Source: Flaccisagitta enflata (taxonomy: Eukaryota; Chaetognatha; Sagittoidea; Aphragmophora). From it: a DNA stretch of 64,000 nucleotides. A program made the translations under genes and the position numbers. Where the stretch lies: contig OZ231128.1 in assembly GCA_965153355.1 (NCBI GenBank), positions 7,068,001 through 7,132,000 of the forward strand, written 5' to 3'. Below are positions 57,228 to 64,000 of this stretch, piece by piece. Each line of letters begins with the position of its first letter. Position 1 is the first letter of the stretch. The notes beneath the pieces are model-generated. The model had not been told where the DNA came from. It did not search any database and saw only the letters and a program-made list of their open reading frames with translations.

Positions 57228-57497
57228 AAAGTCTCCCTGTATTCGGGGCCGCTGACCTGCTAATCATTATCTACAATCTCCAACTTATACAGAAGGGCCA
57301 CGGGGATCACCAACCACCTGTTGCACTTGGACGACTGGTTTTCTTATTGAAAGATTGCCTTTTTAGTCGCGGACACGCGAATTTATCTTTCCATGTCGGT
57401 CAGTCGGTAACAAGCGCTTTTGAATTGCGAGCGGTTTTTGCATAACGGCCGATGCCCAACCGTCCGCAACTGTTTTGCCGTGTATCCAGCCGTGTTT
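57228..57497 (+). mobile_element. Family D remnant and family A element
   Basis: GGGGCCGCTGACCTGC, CAGAAGGGCCACGGGGATCA, TTGCACTTGGACGACTGGTT (D). Then GTCGCGGACACGCGAATTTA, a short GTCGGTCAGTCGG, GTCCGCAACTGTTTTGCC and GTGTATCCAGCC (A, 57361-57497). Confidence 0.6.
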
Positions 57498-57752
57498 GAG
57501 TATTGCTTATTGGATAAAATATCTTATTTCTACTTATTATATATGGCTGCATGTCCGGATCGTTGGTCTTATTCGGTATTCTTTTTTTAACACATTGTCC
57601 ACATCCCAATCCTGACAATGACTTTTGGTTCTCCTATGGGTGATACAAACATGACGAATTTGAGTTTACTTTGAACATGACCATCGCATGGCAGTGTGTT
57701 ATCATCAAGTTATGATTGGAGTAGCTAGTGATGATAGTTACCAATGAAATTA

Positions 57753-58508
57753 CACCGCTTTCAGATCGAAATGTCGCCAAAAGAAGATATATTACTCCAA
57801 AACTATTCACAGTAATTAATTCTTTTTTTTTCTCCTGATAGATAATTTGATTAAGTTTTGCTACAAGCAAAGAATGTCCCACCAACTAAAAAAATTTAGC
57901 CGCCTACTCACAGTAAATGAATATTGCATGTTTCACATTGAAGGATTTTTTTCCCACCAACTTTTTTTTAATTATATTTTTTAGTTGTTATTTCTACACA
58001 AATTGAGCTGAATTGCTGGGCTTGGTCTAGAATTCAAGAGAATTTAAAGTGGATTGTGTTGTAAGGTAAAAATGTTCTCACTGATTTTAATCATGAACAA
58101 TTTGCAGACAATTTTTCAAAATTTTCCTAAATCTTGAGGTTTTTGTGGTGTTTTGGGGTCAAAATCAATCATCACTGCATCACATAAGTCAAATCTTTTA
58201 ATGTTTCAAACAAAACTTCATTAATTCCTCATAACCAATACAATAGGACCCCTCTTGTTGAAAAAAAAAAGAAGCACTGCTGCTGTCTAACCTCATTTTT
58301 TCCATGGAAAAAGGCCATTTTTGGCTGAAATCGACTAATTTCTGTCATGAAATTTAGAGCAAACATATCAACACTGGGGCTTTAATTCTTTTTTTGTAAC
58401 AAAACTTTATCAAATTATCTATCACAGAAAAAAAGAATTAAGTAGTTGTCTTAAGTATTCTATGAGTAATATATCTTCTTTTCGCGAAATTTCGATCTGA
58501 AAGCGGTG
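57753..58508. mobile_element. Foldback MITE with TA duplication
   Basis: CACCGCTTTCAGATCGAAAT left; GATCTGAAAGCGGTG right; TA flanks at 57751-52 and 58509-10. Confidence 0.82.
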
Positions 58509-58538
58509 TAGATAAAAACAAAAACGTCAAGAATATCT

Positions 58539-58667
58539 TCAGGGATGTACACAATTGAGTTGAAAAAAAAGGATCGAATGCTTTGGAAATGGGTAAGGGA
58601 CTAAGGGAGGGGAAGGGAAAAAATGAAATATGCCATATTAATGCAGAAAATCATAGATACACCCCTG
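58539..58667. mobile_element. Short MITE of the CAGGGGTGTATA family
   Basis: CAGGGATGTACACAATTGAG left; GATACACCCCTG right. Only about 130 bp. Confidence 0.5.
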
Positions 58668-59426
58668 CAAACACGAAAGTCAACTCTAAAAATGAATAAA
58701 GAGCCGCACGCATCTGTTTTTTTTTGTGTGTGCATGTCGTGGGTTTCAAAGTTTTACTTTTTCAAGATTAATGAGACTCATAGAGTCTTCCTAAGGCTAA
58801 ACATAACTAAACTAAACTAAACTTAACTACTAACTGGGAAAACACATGCAACAAAGGGATGATAACTCGGCACCTGCATGGCAGTCTTCGTTCATACAAT
58901 ATTTGTCTATGCTGGTCCTAGACTAATTTTCTGCAATGCATAGTCGCGGGAAGCTGCTGACGAAAAATGCTTATTATTCTTTCTTGACATCGCTTTCCTT
59001 CTTACTAACCTATACCTCATTCCATCATACATAGTAACTAGTCAGTGAGGGCTCACAAGGCCCTCTTCCATATTTCTTAGTGTGGGTATAGTGAGGGATA
59101 TTGTTCCACCTGTCATGATATAGTCTCTATAGCCTTTTTTCCTTCTTCATCTGCACATGCAAATTTTATCGCGATTGCTTTATTGAATGTCACCTACCAT
59201 ATGAGTAGGCGATAATAGTTATCTTTAGAAAATTAGAGTGACTGACTGAAGGCCAATAAAAAAAAACATATGTTGTTTCTTCATCCTGTGCGGACGATGC
59301 ACATCGAAAGCTGCTTGCAACAAAAGAATCTTAGCAAGACAAATAAAAAACAGAATCATCAACGCGTCATTTAAAACGAGCGGTGGTCAAATCGTGACTT
59401 TCATGAAACAGTGAGCCATGACTCCA

Positions 59427-59430
<4 letters not shown>

Positions 59431-59507
<77 letters not shown>
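59431..59507. repeat. (GA)n microsatellite
   Basis: About 38 GA units. Confidence 0.95.
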
Positions 59508-59508
<1 letters not shown>

Positions 59509-59940
59509 GATATCAAATAACATCTTAACAATAGGGCGGTCGGGAACTGGGTGAAATTTCAAAAATCGATATACTCGTGTTTTACGCATATATATGCAAA
59601 AAAAGAAGGTTTTCCTGCAAGCGGGGGTCTGTGTGAGGATGAGAAACCTTGTCGGCAAAAGAATGGCCTACATCAGAAGAGGTAGAAAGTTACCATCTTT
59701 TTTTCATTCAAAAGCAATACACGAAGAGTTCGAAACTCACTCATAGCTGTCTTCCAACTTAGATGCCAGGTTGTATCTTAATTGAATAGTCACCCTGTCT
59801 GGTCTGTCTGGTCGTCATCCATCCGTATTTCTATCTGTCAGTCCTTCCACCCATCAATTCCCCATATCAGTCTGTTGGTCTTTTCAGCATCTTCCAAACT
59901 CATTTAGATCGTCCGATTAGGCTTAGCTTCCGTCTGTACA

Positions 59941-60092
<152 letters not shown>

Positions 60093-60123
60093 ACAATCCC
60101 CAACTGCTCCTATCATGCATCAG

Positions 60124-60288
60124 ATCGAGATCGGCCAAATGGTTGCAATGACGTTTTGTTTTCAAATTGAAAATGACTCCCGGCGCCCGGCGGCTTGGAA
60201 AAATATCGCATCAAACAAAAGCCATACATTTTTAGAGCCCGACCAGCTACAGCCTACAGGACCAAAACATGTTCAAAGTGACCGGTAA
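60124..60288 (+). CDS. Possible exon inside the 4.4-kb inverted-end element
   Basis: After a CT-rich tract and CATGCATCAG the frame reads IEIGQMVAMTFCFQIENDSR, RPAAWKNIASNKSHTFLEPD and ends HVQSDR-stop. The ending CCG|GTAAAA could equally be a donor. Composition is gene-like. No family recognised. If real, it may be a captured gene fragment. Confidence 0.3.
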   Translation: MEIGQMVAMTFCFQIENDSRRPAAWKNIASNKSHTFLEPDQLQPTGPKHVQSDR

Positions 60289-60299
60289 AAGAGATCATT

Positions 60300-62592
60300 C
60301 CCAGGGGATGCGTGCAGGTCAAAAAGATCTCTTCTTCTCTTGATGATTAGGACTTATTTCATTGTGAACCGCACTCTGCAATTCACTTTATCTTGCCTCT
60401 TTTGAATTTTTTTTCTTTTTTAAAATCTTTTTTGCATGCAAGATTTAAAATAACTTAAAGACTTAAAATGTCTAAATTGATTGAAATACCAAAATAACTT
60501 AAAATGCGTTTCAATAACTTAGGACTTAAAATGACCTAGAATGACTTAGAATGACTTAAAACAACATTAGTGACTAAAATGACAAAAATGACAAAAATAT
60601 CTGAAACAACAAAAATGACTAAAATAACTAAAATAACTAAAATAACAAAAATGACAAAAATGACAAATGTGATAAAAATGACAAAAATGATAAAATAACA
60701 AAAATGACAACAATGATAAAAATGACTAAGACACAAAAAAAAAAACAAATTAAAATGACAAAAATGACCAAAATGACAAAAATGACAGAAATGACAAAAG
60801 TGACTAAAGTGACTAAAGTGACTAAAGTGACTAAAGTGACTAAAGTGACTAAAGTGACTAAAGTGACTAAAGCGACTAAAGCGACTAAAGCGACTAAAGC
60901 GACAAAAGCGACAAAAGCGACAAAAGCGACAAAAGTGACAAAAGTGACAAAAACAAAAGTGCCAAAAATGGTTTTTAAATAACTTAGAATGACCTTAAAT
61001 TACTTAAAATAACATAAATAATAAAATTGACTTAAATGATAATTTCTTTTCCATATCCCTTAACATAATGCTATGACATACTTTTATTTCCATCATCGTT
61101 ATCATGAAGTTATATTTTTATCTTTATTTAAAAAAATTTATTTATATCTTATTAATAATTATAATTTTTATCTATTATGATCAAACTGAATAGCAGTTAA
61201 CATACAATGGCGAATGCCACTGGTTTACACAAACTCGCGATGCTAGAATCGATGATGATCCTTGTTTTGACTCACCGCGATCGGCGCTCGCCATCAGCGC
61301 TCGCCATCAGCAGAAACGGATCGCTGAGTTGCAATGAGATTTCCCTGTGGATTTACGCAAAGGCTGGCCAAATCTGGACCATGAAACTATATATCTGGGT
61401 TCCTTATTCAATTCTCCACACAGTGATATAAAAATTTCCGTGGCTCCCAGGGGATGCGTGCAGGTCAAAAAGATCTCTTCTTCTCTTGATGATTAGGACT
61501 TATTTCATTGTGAACCGCACTCTGCAATTCACTTTATCTTGCCTCTTTTGAATTTTTTTTCTTTTTTAAAATCTTTTTTGCATGCAAGATTTAAAATAAC
61601 TTAAAGACTTAAAATGTCTAAATTGATTGAAATACCAAAATAACTTAAAATGCGTTTCAATAACTTAGGACTTAAAATGACCTAGAATGACTTAGAATGA
61701 CTTAAAACAACATTAGTGACTAAAATGACAAAAATGACAAAAATATCTGAAACAACAAAAATGACTAAAATAACTAAAATGACAAAAATGACAAAAATGA
61801 CAAATGTGATAAAAATGACAAAAATGATAAAATAACAAAAATGACAACAATGACAAAAATGACTAAGACACAAAAAAAAAAAAACAAAACAAATTAAAAT
61901 GACAAAAATGACCAAAATGACAAAAATGACAAAAATGACAAAAGTGACTAAAGTGACTAAAGTGACTAAAGTGACTAAAGTGACTAAAGTGACTAAAGTG
62001 ACTAAAGTGACTAAAGTGACTAAAGCGACTAAAGCGACTAAAGCGACCAAAGCGACAAAAGCGACAAAAGCGACAAAAGCGACAAAAGTGACAAAAGTGA
62101 CAAAAACAAAAGTGACAAAAATGGTTTTAAATAACTTAGAATGACCTTAAATTACTTAAAATAACATAAATAATAAAATTGACTTAAATGATAATTTCTT
62201 TTCCATATCCCTTAACATAATGCTATGACATACTTTTAATTCCATCATCGTTATTATGAAGTTATATCCTTATCTTTATTTTAAAAAATTTATTTATATC
62301 TTATTAATAATTATAATTTTTATCTATTATGATCAAACTGAATAGCAGTTAACATACAATGGCGAATGCCACTGGTTTACACAAACTCGCGATGCTAGAA
62401 TCGATGATGATCCCTGTTTTGACTCACCGCGATCGGCGCTCGCCATCAGCGCTCGCCATCAGCAGAAACGGATCGCTGAGTTGCAATGAGATTTCCCTGT
62501 GGATTTACGCAAAGGCTGGCCAAATCTGGACCATGAAACTATATATCTGGGTTCCTTATTCAATTCTCCACACAGTGATATAAAAATTTCCG
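60300..62592. repeat. 1,146-bp unit in direct tandem duplication
   Basis: CCCAGGGGATGCGTGCAGGT begins at 60300 and again at 61446. The two units are nearly identical to about 62,590. Each contains a 9-bp GTGACTAAA/GCGACTAAA array and a GC-richer 74-codon frame (MANATGLHKLAMLESMM..., 61207 and 62359) that I do not recognise. Confidence 0.92.
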
Positions 62593-62617
62593 TGGCAAAA
62601 GGGGCAATTAAATTTTT

Positions 62618-62815
62618 TTAGTCGCGTGCTACGCGACTCTACACCCCGCTATGTCGGTCCGTTGGTCAGTCGGTCGGTTGGTCCCCTTTTTACTTTTTTG
62701 GCGTTTTTAGCTTTTTGAGCATACGGCTCCTGCCCAGACACCCTGATGACCTTCTCCAATACTGCTCCTGCCCACCCGCACGCGACTAGGGTAGCCGTGT
62801 ATCCGGCCTTGTTTC
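62618..62815 (+). mobile_element. Family B GTCY element
   Basis: GTCGCGTGCTACGCGACTCT, a GTCCGTTGGTCAGTCGGTC array, CGCACGCGACTAGGGTAGCC, and a GTGTATCCGGCCTTGTTT end. Very well preserved and close in sequence to 50153-50337. Confidence 0.8.
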
Positions 62816-63219
62816 TCTCCCATAGGGATGTACACAATTTCTGCACATTGAGACCATATCATCCATGCTAGATGCGCTCATAACAAGTTGAAACTTGATG
62901 ATGACATCAAGATCACTTGCATTGACATTGTTCAATGGTTGCATTCAATGAGAAGAATATTGCCTTTTTTTCGCTATATAAGAACCACATGAGATAGTGT
63001 GCAGAGCAGCAAAATCGAAATTGCGTAATGGCCTTTGCAAGGCAACCGTTCATCACCAAAATTGTCCTCGGCTTGAGAGAAAATCTGATTTTGAGGGATA
63101 ATTTGTATTGGCTGGTCCTGAATATTGCCGATTTTTGAATACTGTTATGAAATTGTTTGAATTATGTTTATGAAGAATTGACAAAAAAAGCGAGATTAAC
63201 GCGATTGTACACTTGCAGC

Positions 63220-63705
63220 ATTCGTGAATGAATGAATGATCAAAGAACCAATGAATAAATTAATGAACAAATCAATGAATGAAATAATGAATAAAGATTA
63301 ATTCATTGTTTATGGATGAACGAATGAATGAATGAATAAACGAATGAATGAATGAATAAACAAATGAATGAATGAACAAATGAATGAATGAATGAATGAA
63401 TGGTTGGATGAAACAATGAGTAAGAATGATTGAGTGAACAGATGAATTCATAGAAGGAATTAATAAACCAATGAATGAACGAATGAATGAATGAATGACT
63501 GAATGAATGAATGAATGAATGAATGAATGAATGAATAAACGAATTCATGAATGAACACAGAGATGAATAATAATGATTAGTGGATCAAATGAATTCATAG
63601 TAAAGAATTTGATTAGTTGAATCGGTGATGGCAGTCCTAATGAATGAACGAGTAAACAAATGAATGAATGAATGAATGAATGAATGAATGAATGAATTTT
63701 TGGGC
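63220..63705. repeat. (AATG)n microsatellite
   Basis: About 480 bp of AATG/AATGAATA units. Confidence 0.95.
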
Positions 63706-64000
63706 AATAGATGTTAAAATGAACGAACGAAGTGCAGTTTTACCGAGTTTTTGGACAACACTGGCAGTAGGTTGAAATGATTGTCAAGGACAAGCCAAAT
63801 ATTGCGGGAGAATGAAACATCTTTTTTTCTTCATGGAAATGGTGGTCTAGATTTTGCCGACAAGGTTTCTCATCCTCACACAGACCCCTGCTTGTGGGAG
63901 AAACTTCTTTTTTTGCATATATATGCGTAAAACATGAGTATATCGATTTTTAAAATTTGACCCAGTTCCCGACCGCCCTACTTAACAATCCTTTTATCTC

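Noticed and set aside
61207-61431. 74-codon frame as a confident gene
   Set aside because: No splice context, domain or known family. It is kept only as a note in the tandem duplication.

Overview
The window is animal nuclear DNA, almost certainly from an invertebrate. Its genes are intron-rich with GT/AG junctions, the intergenic DNA is crowded with long (CT)n, (GT)n and (TTTC)n microsatellites, and dozens of short non-autonomous transposons are present. The gene set (an animal cyclooxygenase, a membrane protein with C-type lectin and SRCR domains, and an innexin/pannexin) fits a tunicate, lophotrochozoan or other non-insect invertebrate. I cannot fix the phylum from sequence alone. All convincing genes lie on the + strand.

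Layout. (1) 1-1,278: upstream DNA with one repeat element. (2) 1,279-10,386: a complete cyclooxygenase (prostaglandin G/H synthase) gene of nine exons. All eight introns join in phase to give about 609 aa with signal peptide, EGF domain, peroxidase/cyclooxygenase residues and a C-terminal YDEL. (3) 10,387-15,717: repeats plus three isolated exon-like segments of unrecognised gene(s), ending in a terminal exon rich in Thr/Pro, Asn and Gly. (4) 15,841-22,158: nested palindromic transposons, including a 3.1-kb palindrome. (5) 22,218-25,903: a long exon encoding a membrane anchor, a repetitive coiled coil dense in Asn-Gln-Ser sequons, two and a half C-type lectin domains and an SRCR domain. One in-frame TAA interrupts it. 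(6) 25,904-39,481: repeats, microsatellites and foldback elements, with one doubtful small ORF. (7) 39,482-about 50,035: an innexin/pannexin gene of ten exons. Most of its splice junctions lie inside local tandem duplications. (8) 50,036-64,000: repeats, including a 2-kb region built on TTAATTAA motifs and a 4.4-kb inverted-repeat element with 8-bp target duplications that contains a 1.15-kb tandem duplication and a possible captured exon.

Repeat landscape. At least five families (called A-E here) share one plan. Each has a short 5' palindrome, then a GTCC/GTCG/GTCT array, then an internal inverted copy of the 5' end, and often a 3' hairpin ending in TTGTT. This matches the known plan of Helentron-derived HINE/mini-me elements with GTCY proto-microsatellites. 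A second class consists of TA-flanked foldback elements of about 0.3-0.9 kb, as expected of Tc1/mariner-type MITEs. A third has TAGGG termini and 8-9-bp duplications, as in hAT.

The three genes have no obvious shared pathway: lipid mediator synthesis, cell-surface recognition and gap-junction/hemichannel formation. The most unusual signal is the junction-spanning tandem duplication at many innexin exons. After that come the intact-looking lectin/SRCR frame broken by one stop, the altered gate residue of the cyclooxygenase, and the shared architecture of the GTCY families.
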